Assembly: GCA_016202875.1 (NCBI GenBank)
Contig: JACQNX010000007.1
Coordinates: 1 to 36,808 of the forward strand
Length of the DNA stretch: 36,808 nt
Source: Candidatus Aenigmatarchaeota archaeon
GTDB taxonomy: Archaea; Aenigmatarchaeota; Aenigmatarchaeia; GW2011-AR5
Direction of reading: 5' to 3'
The position numbers and the translations under genes were made by a program. Numbering within the stretch: the stretch's first letter is position 1; every line of letters starts with the position of its first letter. The notes under the pieces are model-generated. The model was not told the DNA's origin. It searched no databases and worked only from the letters and a program-made list of their open reading frames with translations. Below are positions 15,012-22,789 of this stretch, piece by piece.

Positions 15012-15204
15012 TGAGGTGACGGATGCGCCAAGATGAAGTTTCAGACTAGTAGCAAGGGTTTATCCATGCAAACTTGGCGGCACAACATTTACTAGAAGAA
15101 ATTAGGCAAAGGAAGGCAACCGTAGCCGACACGCAGGTATAAAGTTCAATTTCTAGCTCTGAATGATGCGCTCAAAAATGCTGAAGCCTGAGATGCATTG
15201 ATTC
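15012..15204. other. Intergenic region after tRNA
   Basis: About 190 nt with no convincing ORF, hairpin or promoter. A GAGGTGAC motif followed by an ATG at 15023 gives only eight codons. Confidence 0.4.
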
Positions 15205-16767
15205 TCAGTCATCAGTCATAGGCAGAGTTTTTGCAATTGCCCTGAATTTCTTCGCACGTTCGTAATCTCCTATAGTCTCGGCATATTCGGCTGCTGCTAT
15301 AGCATCCCATTCAAACGCGAAACGGGTGCGCTTTATGCATTCCTCACAAACGCTTTTGAGCAATTCCGAGTCGCCCGATCCTTTTGCAAGATATACAGCC
15401 CAGCTAAACATTCCAGCACCAATATAGTGCTGTGTTCCTCTTTCATAAACAAGCATGGCTCTTCCAGGACTCGTTTTCTTTGCTAATTTGGCTGCGTCTT
15501 CGAATAAGCATACATCTTCACCGAATTTAATTGCTGCTTCAATACCCAACTTTTTCATGACATATTCAATGCCGTCTGCGTATTTGTGGGTGTTTCTGAA
15601 CACCTGAATTGCTCGCTGTATACCAAAATTGTGCTCAGCTAATGCTACAGCTATGTCGATGTTTCCTTTGTTTTCGTGATATCGAATTTCACTTTCATGC
15701 AAATCGTTTATTCTTTCGCGGCTCCATCCTATCCTCTCGGCTAATTTAATAGCACTGCTGTGAAAGCCGCCTTTTTGATAGTATGAGATAGCAACATCAT
15801 ATTTTTCCATTCTTTCTGCAAGTTTGGCAGCTCTAAGAGAGTAGTCGTCAAAACGGTCCAAAGTCCACATCGCTTCTTTATAATACCTATCAGCCTCCAT
15901 CATATTGCCTATTCTTTTGGCCAGCACAGCTGCAACGTCTTTTTTGAATGAAATGTCCAATCCATATTGGAGTATAGCTTCTTCATAACCCTTCTTTTGT
16001 CTATTGATATGTGGCGTTTTAGCAATCAGTTCGTCAGCCTCGTCAAACATTCCAGCTATTTCATATAATTGGACTGCTCGTTCGATATAGCCGTTTTTTA
16101 TAGCCAGTTGCGCAGCCCTAGAAATATTGCCAGCCCTTTCGTAATTTTCAATTGCCTTTTCAACATATCCGCGCTCTTCTGCCAACTGTGCAGCCCTGTC
16201 AAAATTATGCGCAGCTTCATAATTATGGATAGCCTGTGCTGTGTTCCATATATCTTTCTCAGCCAACTGAGCAGCAGCATTTCTCATTTTTGCATGTGAA
16301 TCAATATCAGCAACATCAGCATTCTCATAAAAACGTATTGCACTCGAACGATCTCCATTTTTTATGGCTAGTTCTGCAGCTTCGTGAGCTAATTTAACGG
16401 CATACTTATCTGATTCAAAAAATCCTCCAAGACTATGTGCTTTTGAGTAAATTTTTATTGCACGTTCGTAAAGGTCCATAACTCGCCAAAGTTTCTCCGA
16501 CCTTGAAGCCTGGCGTGCTAAAGTAGCAGCGGCATGTGCGATTTCAGGATAATCTATTGTATAATTTCTATTAACGGGGGACACTTCAAATGCAGATTCG
16601 TACACCCGCATTGCGGCACCAAGGCCGTATAACTCCAGGGTTAATTTAGCTGCTAGATCGAACCTTCCAATTCTTTCGTATTCGGCAATTCTTCTCTCCT
16701 TAGTGAATTCCCTGAATGATTCTATCAAATCCCCAAGCCAGCCACTGCTTTCTTTTTGTTTTCCCAC
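15205..16767 (-). CDS. Alpha-solenoid repeat protein (short TPR-like / COP-IFT-like repeats)
   Basis: 520 aa, soluble, no signal peptide. Most of the sequence is tandem helical hairpins of about 26 residues with the consensus AAxLAxxxGyxxxAIxxYExAGxxxR, clearest at about residues 185-245. That is shorter than a classic 34-residue TPR and resembles the repeats of clathrin/COPI/IFT solenoids. Such proteins are scaffolds for protein interaction. The GTG start (16767) has AGGGTGC upstream. The start region is charged (MGKQKESSGWLGDL). No enzymatic motif. Monocistronic; a palindrome lies upstream. Confidence 0.78.
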   Translation of the reverse strand: MGKQKESSGWLGDLIESFREFTKERRIAEYERIGRFDLAAKLTLELYGLGAAMRVYESAFEVSPVNRNYTIDYPEIAHAAATLARQASRSEKLWRVMDLYERAIKIYSKAHSLGGFFESDKYAVKLAHEAAELAIKNGDRSSAIRFYENADVADIDSHAKMRNAAAQLAEKDIWNTAQAIHNYEAAHNFDRAAQLAEERGYVEKAIENYERAGNISRAAQLAIKNGYIERAVQLYEIAGMFDEADELIAKTPHINRQKKGYEEAILQYGLDISFKKDVAAVLAKRIGNMMEADRYYKEAMWTLDRFDDYSLRAAKLAERMEKYDVAISYYQKGGFHSSAIKLAERIGWSRERINDLHESEIRYHENKGNIDIAVALAEHNFGIQRAIQVFRNTHKYADGIEYVMKKLGIEAAIKFGEDVCLFEDAAKLAKKTSPGRAMLVYERGTQHYIGAGMFSWAVYLAKGSGDSELLKSVCEECIKRTRFAFEWDAIAAAEYAETIGDYERAKKFRAIAKTLPMTDD

Positions 16768-16824
16768 ATTAATGCACCCTAGCCTTCGAATTCTGTTCCA
16801 TTGCGATTTACAATATTGTGAAAT

Positions 16825-16842
16825 GTTTTAATCTATTAAAAC
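16825..16842. promoter_or_regulatory. Perfect palindrome upstream of solenoid gene
   Basis: GTTTTAAT / ATTAAAAC with a 2-nt spacer. It includes a TATA-like TTTTAATA on the minus strand about 60 nt upstream of the GTG start, so a bound protein could occlude the promoter. Confidence 0.4.
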
Positions 16843-16881
16843 ACGCCAAGAATTGGATATTTTCATAAATGGTAAATAAGG

Positions 16882-16922
16882 TGGTTGCATAGCCCGAACA
16901 AACGAGTAATGGAATGCAACCA
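16882..16922. repeat. Inverted repeat in intergenic region
   Basis: TGGTTGCAT (16882-16890) and ATGCAACCA (16914-16922) form a perfect 9-bp stem with a 23-nt loop in a region without genes. Could be a transcript-end structure or an element end. Confidence 0.4.
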
Positions 16923-17001
16923 ACTATCCGTTCTTTTTTGAGCTAAAACTAGGCTCCTAGCAACGTTTTAATACTTCAGGATCGTTATTCCAGCCGAAAG
17001 T

Positions 17002-17060
17002 AGGCGCCTGTTTTTTCATCCTACGCTCGCCGGGAGCATAGAGCAGAAAAACAGGCGCTT
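17002..17060. repeat. Long nested hairpin between solenoid and membrane genes
   Basis: Outer 14-bp stem 17002-17015 / 17047-17060 (AGGCGCCTGTTTTT with AAAAACAGGCGCTT, one G-T). The loop holds an inner stem 17021-17028 / 17034-17041 with one wobble on the minus strand. It lies 18 nt past the stop of the minus-strand membrane gene; candidate terminator, structured RNA or mobile repeat. Confidence 0.55.
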
Positions 17061-17077
17061 GTCTGGAGGGTTAATAT

Positions 17078-18061
17078 TCACTTCTTCTCAGCCAGCTGTA
17101 TAATCTCCTTTAGGCGGTAGCGGGAGAGCCATATCACCACCACAGAGAACAATATCACGAACCAGAAGGACACGAACCTGTCCAGCAAGACTCCGCCTGC
17201 TGCCTGGGATGATGTGAGGCCCAGGAGAATAAGGGCAGAGGATGTGCCGAATTCAAAGAGCCCAAGGCTGCCTGGCAGCCATGGGATTGTCAAAAGCAGC
17301 AGCATAACTGTCCAGATGACAAGAATGGTTACAGGGGAGAGGAATATTCCTATTGCCGTAAAAATTATCCATATCCGCAGCAATTCGAAGAATTTTATCC
17401 CGAAGGACAAGCCCATGCCAGCGGACATAATCTTTTTGTCTTCAAGGACGAGGCGGAACGACTTTTCAAACAGATGCGCATGGAATATTTTATTGACTTT
17501 TTTGAAGTGGCGTATTTTATTCAAAAGCCAATTCAGCAGGCGGGAAAGAACTTTTCTCGAAAGAAAGAGCTTCATGAAGCCTGCTGTGACCAGAATTGTC
17601 AGCAATGTGAATACAAGTAATGGCAGAAATAGCGGATATGGTATTGATGTGCGGAACAATATCAGGATCACAGCTACCAGCAGCGTGGAAGAAATGATGT
17701 CTATTATGGTGTCCATGAGGACAATCGCAGAAGATTTTGCGCTGCCTATCTTTTCCTTTGTCAGATAAATCATGAGGGGCTGGCCGCCTATTTTTGCAAT
17801 GGGTGTTATCAGGCTGACAAAGTTGCCTGTTGTTGTTATGTAAAATGCATCTTTTAGAGACAGGTTTTTGTATTTGGACGACATAATCTTGAAGCGAACG
17901 GCATACAGAAGGAAAATTATTAACTGACATAACACTGCAAAAAATATCAGAGAGAGGTTGCTTGCAAGCACTATGGCAGTGACATCGCCTATGCCGAAGA
18001 GGCTGATTGTCAGCAGCATCACTAAAATGCTGAACAGAAATACGGTAATGCGCTTTCGCAT
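17078..18061 (-). CDS. Lysylphosphatidylglycerol synthase TM region-like / AglD-type membrane protein (UPF0104)
   Basis: 327 aa with about eight TM helices. The pattern TTTGNFVSLITPIAKIGGQPL, a central membrane bundle and the late LTIPWLPGSLGLFEFG match the UPF0104/flippase-like membrane domain found in archaeal AglD-like proteins and bacterial MprF. It lacks a fused glycosyltransferase or acyltransferase domain. Likely role in lipid or lipid-linked sugar handling. Divergent from a GT2 gene, which fits envelope glycan synthesis. Minus-strand TATTAAAA (18085-18092) centred 27.5 nt upstream indicates a leaderless ATG start. Confidence 0.85.
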   Translation of the reverse strand: MRKRITVFLFSILVMLLTISLFGIGDVTAIVLASNLSLIFFAVLCQLIIFLLYAVRFKIMSSKYKNLSLKDAFYITTTGNFVSLITPIAKIGGQPLMIYLTKEKIGSAKSSAIVLMDTIIDIISSTLLVAVILILFRTSIPYPLFLPLLVFTLLTILVTAGFMKLFLSRKVLSRLLNWLLNKIRHFKKVNKIFHAHLFEKSFRLVLEDKKIMSAGMGLSFGIKFFELLRIWIIFTAIGIFLSPVTILVIWTVMLLLLTIPWLPGSLGLFEFGTSSALILLGLTSSQAAGGVLLDRFVSFWFVILFSVVVIWLSRYRLKEIIQLAEKK

Positions 18062-18084
18062 AGAGTTTTACTGGTGAAGACAAA

Positions 18085-18092
18085 TATTAAAA
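18085..18092 (-). promoter_or_regulatory. TATA-like box for the UPF0104 gene
   Basis: Reads TTTTAATA on the minus strand, 27.5 nt from the ATG at 18061. A separate TAAATATA at 18123-18130 on the plus strand is 29.5 nt from the GT2 start at 18156, so this is a divergent promoter region. Confidence 0.5.
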
Positions 18093-18155
18093 CAATACTC
18101 ATTATAGTTATTGTGAGGCAAGTAAATATACTCCTGACTGATTGGGGTTACAATC

Positions 18156-18908
18156 ATGGCTGTAAAGAACTTCCTGCAAAAACAGAGAAAAAGGCCTGTC
18201 AAAATCTCTGTAATAATTCCCACGCTGAATGAAGAGAAATACCTGGAGACAACCCTGTTTCATATTGCACTACAGAAACCCCATGAAATCATCATAGGCG
18301 ACTCGCGCTCGGCTGACAAGACAACAGAAATAGCAAAAAAATATGGCTGTAAAGTGGTGAGCTGCTCAGCTGGTGCTGCATCCATAGGCAGAAATGCTGC
18401 TGGCAGGGCGGCGAAAGGGGATGTGCTGCTGTTTATTGACGCGGACACTATAGTATTCCCAAACCTCCTCGATATTGTGGACAAGGATTTCAGGAACAGA
18501 GAAACTGCTGGATGGACCTGCAATATTTATGCATTCAGCCCGAAGTGGAAGGAGCATCTCATTTACAATGCGAGCAACAACCTTGTTGAATTCCTGATAA
18601 AATATGCGAAGAAGCCTCATGCTCCCGGCATTGTGATAGCTACGAGTAAAGGCGCATTTGAAAAAGTAGGCGGATTTGACGAGAACCTCAAAGTTATGGA
18701 AGACCACGACTTTGCCATGAAAGTCGGGAAGATAGGCAATTTCATATTTTCCAAAGAAACATGCGTTTATACTTCAACAAGGCGCATGAACAAGTGGGGC
18801 GGGTGGGGGCTTTTCAAAAGATACTCCAAGATTTACCTGACTTATTTTATGAATAAAAAGAAGTTTTATGATAATATTGATAACGTTGAATACCGCCCCA
18901 TACGATGA
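18156..18908 (+). CDS. Family 2 glycosyltransferase
   Basis: 250 aa, GT-A fold. Nucleotide-sugar-binding start KISVIIPTLNEEKYL (residues 16-30), GDSRSADKT (48-56), metal-binding DAD at 95-97 and the acceptor-side EDHDFAMK near 182. No membrane-spanning tail, so a soluble or peripheral transferase. Followed after 15 nt by CarS and divergent from the UPF0104 gene; a role in glycolipid or glycan assembly at the membrane is reasonable. Sugar specificity cannot be read from sequence. Confidence 0.88.
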   Translation: MAVKNFLQKQRKRPVKISVIIPTLNEEKYLETTLFHIALQKPHEIIIGDSRSADKTTEIAKKYGCKVVSCSAGAASIGRNAAGRAAKGDVLLFIDADTIVFPNLLDIVDKDFRNRETAGWTCNIYAFSPKWKEHLIYNASNNLVEFLIKYAKKPHAPGIVIATSKGAFEKVGGFDENLKVMEDHDFAMKVGKIGNFIFSKETCVYTSTRRMNKWGGWGLFKRYSKIYLTYFMNKKKFYDNIDNVEYRPIR

Positions 18909-18923
18909 CAGGAGTTTTTTTAT

Positions 18924-19451
18924 GTGACTGACATAGCGCTTCTGCTGCTGCAATCGCTGTGGTTCATTGCCCCGGCTTATGCAGCAAACGGATTTCCGCC
19001 ACTGATGCAGGGCACACGCCCTCTGGATGGCAGAAGAATCTTCAGAAAACAGCGGCTGTTTGGCGACGGCAAGACGTGGGAAGGAACAGTTGGCGGTATC
19101 ATAGTCGGCATGCTTGTTGGTATGCTTCAAATAACGTTCCAATCACAGCTTGGATATCTCGGGCTCGATCTTCCTGTAATGACAATGCCATTGGTTATAG
19201 CGCTCACTATCGGAACCATGGCTGGCGATGTGCTTGGATCTTTCATCAAGAGGAGGCTTGGAATAAAAAGAGGCGGCTCTGCTCCGCTGCTTGACCAGGA
19301 AGGCTTTCTTGTTATGGCATTTGTTTTCGCTGCTCCTGTGTACCAGCTCAATCTGATACTAGTAGCTGTGTTGCTGATTATCACGCCGCCCATACACTGG
19401 CTAACAAATGTAATAGGCTACTACATGAAGTTCAAGAAGACACCTTGGTAG
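18924..19451 (+). CDS. carS: CDP-archaeol synthase (CarS)
   Basis: 175 aa, usual size. Transfers CMP from CTP to digeranylgeranylglyceryl phosphate to make CDP-archaeol, the activated precursor of archaeal phospholipids. Signature blocks: PLDGRRIF (33-40), RLFGDGKTWEG (44-54) and GDVLGSFIKRRLGIKRG in the middle, with about four TM helices. GTG start at 18924 with GGAG at 18911-18914; an ATG two bases earlier is out of frame. Cotranscribed with the preceding GT2. Its product would feed the CDP-alcohol phosphatidyltransferase at 21093. Confidence 0.93.
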   Translation: MTDIALLLLQSLWFIAPAYAANGFPPLMQGTRPLDGRRIFRKQRLFGDGKTWEGTVGGIIVGMLVGMLQITFQSQLGYLGLDLPVMTMPLVIALTIGTMAGDVLGSFIKRRLGIKRGGSAPLLDQEGFLVMAFVFAAPVYQLNLILVAVLLIITPPIHWLTNVIGYYMKFKKTPW

Positions 19452-19455
19452 AGAA

Positions 19456-19463
19456 TTTATAAA
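19456..19463 (+). promoter_or_regulatory. TATA box (TTTATAAA)
   Basis: Starts 5 nt after the CarS stop; centre 25.5 nt before ATG 19485, giving a leaderless start. Confidence 0.6.
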
Positions 19464-19484
19464 CATTTCTGTTTTCTTATATTG

Positions 19485-19865
19485 ATGGTGGACGATGTTA
19501 AAGCCTATTTTAGAGGATACAGGCAAAGTGATATAGCACGAGAGGTACATGAACCAGAAAACCAGCGTATAGTTGGTTTCGATGCACAAGGCAGAGAAAT
19601 CATTTGCTGGGATACTAACAATGCCTTTGTGGAAAATTGGAGAACAGAACGGGTTTATGATAGTAAAGGAAGTGTTGTTGCGACTAGAGTCTACAGAGGG
19701 CACTTAAGATTTATACGCAGACCTGGTAAACAATCACGTTTTGCTGGTAAGTTTTTGTATCTTGAGTTTTATGATAGGAGTCCTAATGGACCTCGAGTAA
19801 GCAGATTCAAGCCTAATGGCATTCTGGAGCGTGTTGACTATTTCCACAGAAGTATGTATAAATAA
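19485..19865 (+). CDS. Hypothetical protein, beta-rich
   Basis: 126 aa from ATG 19485 (a TTG one codon earlier is less likely). Soluble, basic, aromatic-rich, with alternating strand-like segments (RIVGFDAQGREIICWD, RVYDSKGSVVATRVY, FLYLEFYDRS). The pattern resembles YD/RHS-like or MORN-like turns (D-x-x-G-x), but there are too few copies to assign. No family recognised. It has its own TATA box, and the next gene's TATA box lies in its last codons. Confidence 0.65.
   Translation: MVDDVKAYFRGYRQSDIAREVHEPENQRIVGFDAQGREIICWDTNNAFVENWRTERVYDSKGSVVATRVYRGHLRFIRRPGKQSRFAGKFLYLEFYDRSPNGPRVSRFKPNGILERVDYFHRSMYK
19857..19864 (+). promoter_or_regulatory. TATA box (TATAAATA) inside preceding gene's 3' end
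   Basis: Overlaps the final Tyr-Lys-stop codons of the 19485 gene; centre 26.5 nt before ATG 19887. Confidence 0.6.
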
Positions 19866-19886
19866 GCTTCTTCTCAAAATCAGAAC

Positions 19887-20564
19887 ATGCTGGTAGAACT
19901 GCAGTGCCACAGCGAATATTCAGGAGACACTGTGCTCCCTGTGAAGGATATAATTAGAAAAGCGGATGCTGAACTCGGTGCTATTGCTATCACAGACCAC
20001 AATTCTCTTGGGGGATATCTGGCTGCAAAGAAGATGAAGAAGCGGGTAATACTGATACCAGGCACTGAGATAACATGCTTTTTTGGCCGGCAGAAAGGGC
20101 ACCTCATTGCTTTGGGTGTTGAGTACTTCCCAAAAAAATATTTCAACAGGGCTGGTGTGTTTGATGTCATTGATTACGTGAAAAGCAATGCGGGCATAAC
20201 AATTGTCTCGCACCCTTTCCGCAGTGCTAAATATTCATTCCACCAAAAAGACGTCTGGAAGAAAGCAGAGGCTATTGAGGTTCTTAACGGAAACACTCTC
20301 GCTTTCAGAAACACGCGCGCCTACACGCAGGCAAAAGAGATGAAAAAGCCCATGACATCGGGCAGCGATGCGCATATCCTGAAAGCAGTAGGAAGCTATG
20401 CGTGCGGAATAGAGGCGGAAAGTGTGGACGGAATTTTAACGGCGATCAAAAAAGGGCGTGTCGTGCTGCCGCAGAAATCTACAAATGCACTGGACATAAT
20501 TCTTGGGAGCGCAATACGACGTTCGAAAAAGAAGCTAAGAAAAATAATTGGCAAGCGCATCTAG
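19887..20564 (+). CDS. PHP-domain metal-dependent phosphoesterase
   Basis: 225 aa. PHP domains bind two or three metals and hydrolyse phosphoesters (nucleotides, nucleic acid or small molecules). Ligand motifs: ITDHNSL (D37, H38), PGTEI (E61), GHLIALG (H72), VSHPFR (H109) and GSDAH (D161, H163). The first motif, normally DLHxHS, reads ELQCHS here, so the first His is Gln6; some PHP families share this. The basic C-terminus (RRSKKKLRKIIGKRI) could bind nucleic acid or membrane. The 3' end overlaps the convergent DedA gene by 30 nt. Confidence 0.88.
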   Translation: MLVELQCHSEYSGDTVLPVKDIIRKADAELGAIAITDHNSLGGYLAAKKMKKRVILIPGTEITCFFGRQKGHLIALGVEYFPKKYFNRAGVFDVIDYVKSNAGITIVSHPFRSAKYSFHQKDVWKKAEAIEVLNGNTLAFRNTRAYTQAKEMKKPMTSGSDAHILKAVGSYACGIEAESVDGILTAIKKGRVVLPQKSTNALDIILGSAIRRSKKKLRKIIGKRI

Positions 20565-21041
20565 GCTGTAAAAGCCGGAATAAGCGAGGAGGAGGCCGAG
20601 AATAATTTTTCCGACAAGCGTTGCGATGAAAAATTTCTTGATATTATACTTAATTGCGCCACAATAGAGGGCAATAATATCATCAGGCAAGGGAGTAGCT
20701 GCGAATATTATGATCAAAAAGAAACCGTAGCGTCCATGGAACCATTGTTTTATTTTTCCTATCCACTTTCTATCACTTTTTTTTCTTTTCCTCTTTTTTG
20801 AAAGCTTCTTTTTCCCGTAAACAATTCCCAGCCCTACGCCATAGGCAGTGAGCTCGCCGATGGCTGAGCCGAATCCTGAGACAATTGCCACCCAAAAAGG
20901 ATCCAGCAGCTTGCCTGCCAGGAAAACGAAGAGGAAAGAGGGCACAGGCAAAAATATGGATGCAGAGCCCATGAGGGAACCTAGAAAAACGCCCAGATAT
21001 CCGAATGCGTGCACAAGGCTCAGAAGAAATTCAAGGACCAT
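20535..21041 (-). CDS. DedA/VTT-domain membrane protein
   Basis: 168 aa from ATG 21041; GTG 21050 is excluded because the TATA box centre is only 13.5 nt away. SNARE-associated/VTT (DedA) pattern: GSLMGSASIFLPVPSFLF, GSAIGELTAYGVG with the re-entrant loop, and FAATPLPDDIIALYCGAIKY. The family includes lipid scramblases and undecaprenyl-phosphate flippases. A lysine-rich cytoplasmic loop (about residues 80-94) is unusual but tolerable. Divergent from the phosphatidyltransferase with a shared TATA element, suggesting coordinated lipid-envelope function. Confidence 0.87.
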   Translation of the reverse strand: MVLEFLLSLVHAFGYLGVFLGSLMGSASIFLPVPSFLFVFLAGKLLDPFWVAIVSGFGSAIGELTAYGVGLGIVYGKKKLSKKRKRKKSDRKWIGKIKQWFHGRYGFFLIIIFAATPLPDDIIALYCGAIKYNIKKFFIATLVGKIILGLLLAYSGFYSLDALANYFS

Positions 21042-21059
21042 TTTTAGCACCGTTGATAG

Positions 21060-21067
21060 TATTTATA
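21060..21067. promoter_or_regulatory. Shared divergent TATA element
   Basis: TATTTATA on the plus strand (TATAAATA on the minus). It lies 22.5 nt from the DedA ATG at 21041 on the minus strand and 29.5 nt from ATG 21093 on the plus strand; one element may serve both. Confidence 0.5.
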
Positions 21068-21092
21068 GATTCTGGCTTTTAAGACATTCTAT

Positions 21093-21677
21093 ATGCTTTC
21101 AGGCAAGAGGCAGAAGTTTACAAATATGGAAAAGACCATAGGCAAAGAACTCTCTTTTCTTAGTGCAAACTCATGGACAGCGCTCTCACTGGTATTCGGG
21201 CTTGTCGCAGCAGTCTTCGTTGCGAATAATGGGTTCATTACAGGAGCCGGAATTTTTCTCATAGCTGCAATGTGCGATGCTGTGGATGGCGCTGTGGCGC
21301 GCTATAGCAAAACAGCGAGCAAGGGAGGTGCTTACCTTGATACCATAGCAGACAGGTATGTAGAATTCTTTATAATTGCCGGGCTGTTCTTTTCAGCGTT
21401 GCCTGATTTTCTCCTCTCTATAAAGTTCTGGCTCCTTTTCTATATGTTTGGCGCGATGATGACAACGTATGCAAAAGCTGCTGCAAAGGAAAAAGGCCTG
21501 ATAAAAGAAGAGATGAGACATGGAATCCTGGAAAGGGCTGAAAGGCTTTCGCTGCTGTTTTTGGGCATACTGCTCGCTGCCTTGAATGTAAGATACCTCA
21601 CTTACATAATTGTCCTGCTCGCTGTGCTGACGAACATCACAGCCTTGCAGAGAATAAGGAAAGCGTTTCAAGGTTAG
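21093..21677 (+). CDS. CDP-alcohol phosphatidyltransferase
   Basis: 194 aa membrane enzyme. It carries the full CDP-OH-PT signature D62-x2-D65-G-x2-A-R70-x8-G79-x3-D83-x3-D87, with about five to six TM helices. It joins a CDP-activated lipid to an alcohol; with CarS nearby the donor is probably CDP-archaeol and the product an archaetidyl-phosphoinositol, -serine or -glycerol lipid. The acceptor cannot be read from sequence. ATG 21126 (MEKTIGKEL) is an alternative start. Confidence 0.92.
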   Translation: MLSGKRQKFTNMEKTIGKELSFLSANSWTALSLVFGLVAAVFVANNGFITGAGIFLIAAMCDAVDGAVARYSKTASKGGAYLDTIADRYVEFFIIAGLFFSALPDFLLSIKFWLLFYMFGAMMTTYAKAAAKEKGLIKEEMRHGILERAERLSLLFLGILLAALNVRYLTYIIVLLAVLTNITALQRIRKAFQG

Positions 21678-21690
21678 CGATAGATATGAC

Positions 21691-21698
21691 TATATAAA
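21691..21698 (+). promoter_or_regulatory. TATA box (TATATAAA) for DPM-like GT2
   Basis: Predicts transcription start near 21721 and a 26-nt leader before ATG 21747. No strong ribosome-binding motif is visible in the leader. Confidence 0.5.
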
Positions 21699-21746
21699 AT
21701 TATCATGTAATTTCTCTTCTGCTACTAATCTGTCGAGACGATTATC

Positions 21747-22397
21747 ATGAAAATGTACGAAGCTACGATAATCATCCCTGCGTACAACGAGGGAAAAAAC
21801 ATACGAGATGTAATACAAAGAGTAAGGAATGTTTCCAGCAAATATCAAATTATAGTGGTGGATGACGGCTCGCAGGACAGGACAGCTGGACTAGCAAGAC
21901 AGGAGAAAGTAAAAGTCATAACACTGGAAAAGAATTCCGGAAAAGCTTTTGCATGCCTTACAGGAAGCAGTCAAGCAGGTTGTGAGAAAATTGTCTTCAT
22001 CGATGCTGACTTGCAGCTCAGCCCAGAAGAGATACCAAAGTTCGTGTCGGCACTGGACATATGCGAGCTTGCAATAGGTGTCAGGGATATGAAAGCAATT
22101 CCCCTGCAACGACGACTGGCAAATATTTTAGCGAGAAAAATGGTATCCCATGGGAGCCAGCAATTACATGATGTATTGTGCGGCTTCAGGGCTGTACGCA
22201 AAAGCGCGCTGAAAAAAATGTCGCTGAAACAGAGGCGCTATGAATTTGAGTCAGAAATGTTGCTTGCTGCTTTGAAAAATCACATGAAAATAAAAGAAGT
22301 TTCTGTGACAGTGAGCTATGAATCGTACAAGGGCATGAGTGTGATAGACAGTTTAAGGGTGCTGTTATACATACTTAAAAATAGGACAGGCAAATAG
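21747..22397 (+). CDS. Dolichol-phosphate-mannose-synthase-like GT2
   Basis: 216 aa. ATIIIPAYNEGKNI start, VVDDGSQDRT (DD at 39-40), FIDADLQLSPEEI (DAD at 86-88) and CGFRAVRKSA match the DPM1-like polyprenyl-phosphate glycosyltransferase family. No membrane domain follows, like the short archaeal and eukaryotic DPM1 forms. It probably makes a lipid-P-sugar used by membrane GT-C enzymes such as those at 24368 and 25689. Pth2 follows directly. Confidence 0.88.
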   Translation: MKMYEATIIIPAYNEGKNIRDVIQRVRNVSSKYQIIVVDDGSQDRTAGLARQEKVKVITLEKNSGKAFACLTGSSQAGCEKIVFIDADLQLSPEEIPKFVSALDICELAIGVRDMKAIPLQRRLANILARKMVSHGSQQLHDVLCGFRAVRKSALKKMSLKQRRYEFESEMLLAALKNHMKIKEVSVTVSYESYKGMSVIDSLRVLLYILKNRTGK

Positions 22398-22419
22398 ACT
22401 ATAGGTGATGTTGTTGACA

Positions 22420-22761
22420 TTGAAACAAGTAATAGTCATGAGGGGTGATTTAAAACTAAGCCTGGGAAAAGCTGCTGCCCAAGCTTCTCATGCAAGTGTT
22501 TCTGCAGCCCTCAAAAGCAAGAAGACAGCGCTAAAGAAATGGCAGCTTGAAGGGCAGAAGAAAGTAATACTTAAGGCGAGAAACCTTGAAGAGCTGATAG
22601 CATTAAAAAAGAAATGCGATCGTCTCGGGCTCACTAATTCTATAATCTCAGATGCAGGCCGCACTGAACTCGCTGCCGGGACAATTACAGCGCTGGGTAT
22701 AGGGCCTGATGATGAAAAGAAGATAGACAAAGTCACGGGTTCGCTGCCGCTGTTAAAGTGA
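22420..22761 (+). CDS. pth2: Peptidyl-tRNA hydrolase, Pth2 type
   Basis: 113 aa. Releases tRNA from prematurely ended peptidyl-tRNA. KQVIVMRGDLKLSLGKAAAQASHAS at the N-terminus and ISDAGRTELAAGTITALGIGP at the C-terminus are the Pth2 catalytic and fold motifs. The start is uncertain: the AGGTGATG at 22403-22410 is both a ribosome-binding site and an in-frame GTG/ATG. The TTG at 22420 gives the family-typical MKQVIV; TTG 22414 or ATG 22408 would add 2-4 residues. Same operon as the upstream GT2. Confidence 0.93.
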   Translation: MKQVIVMRGDLKLSLGKAAAQASHASVSAALKSKKTALKKWQLEGQKKVILKARNLEELIALKKKCDRLGLTNSIISDAGRTELAAGTITALGIGPDDEKKIDKVTGSLPLLK

Positions 22762-22789
22762 TTAATAGAACCATTGATAGAATATTATA

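Noticed and set aside
17002..17060. Insertion sequence end
   Set aside because: No transposase ORF and no second copy in the window; a stand-alone structured element is all that can be supported.
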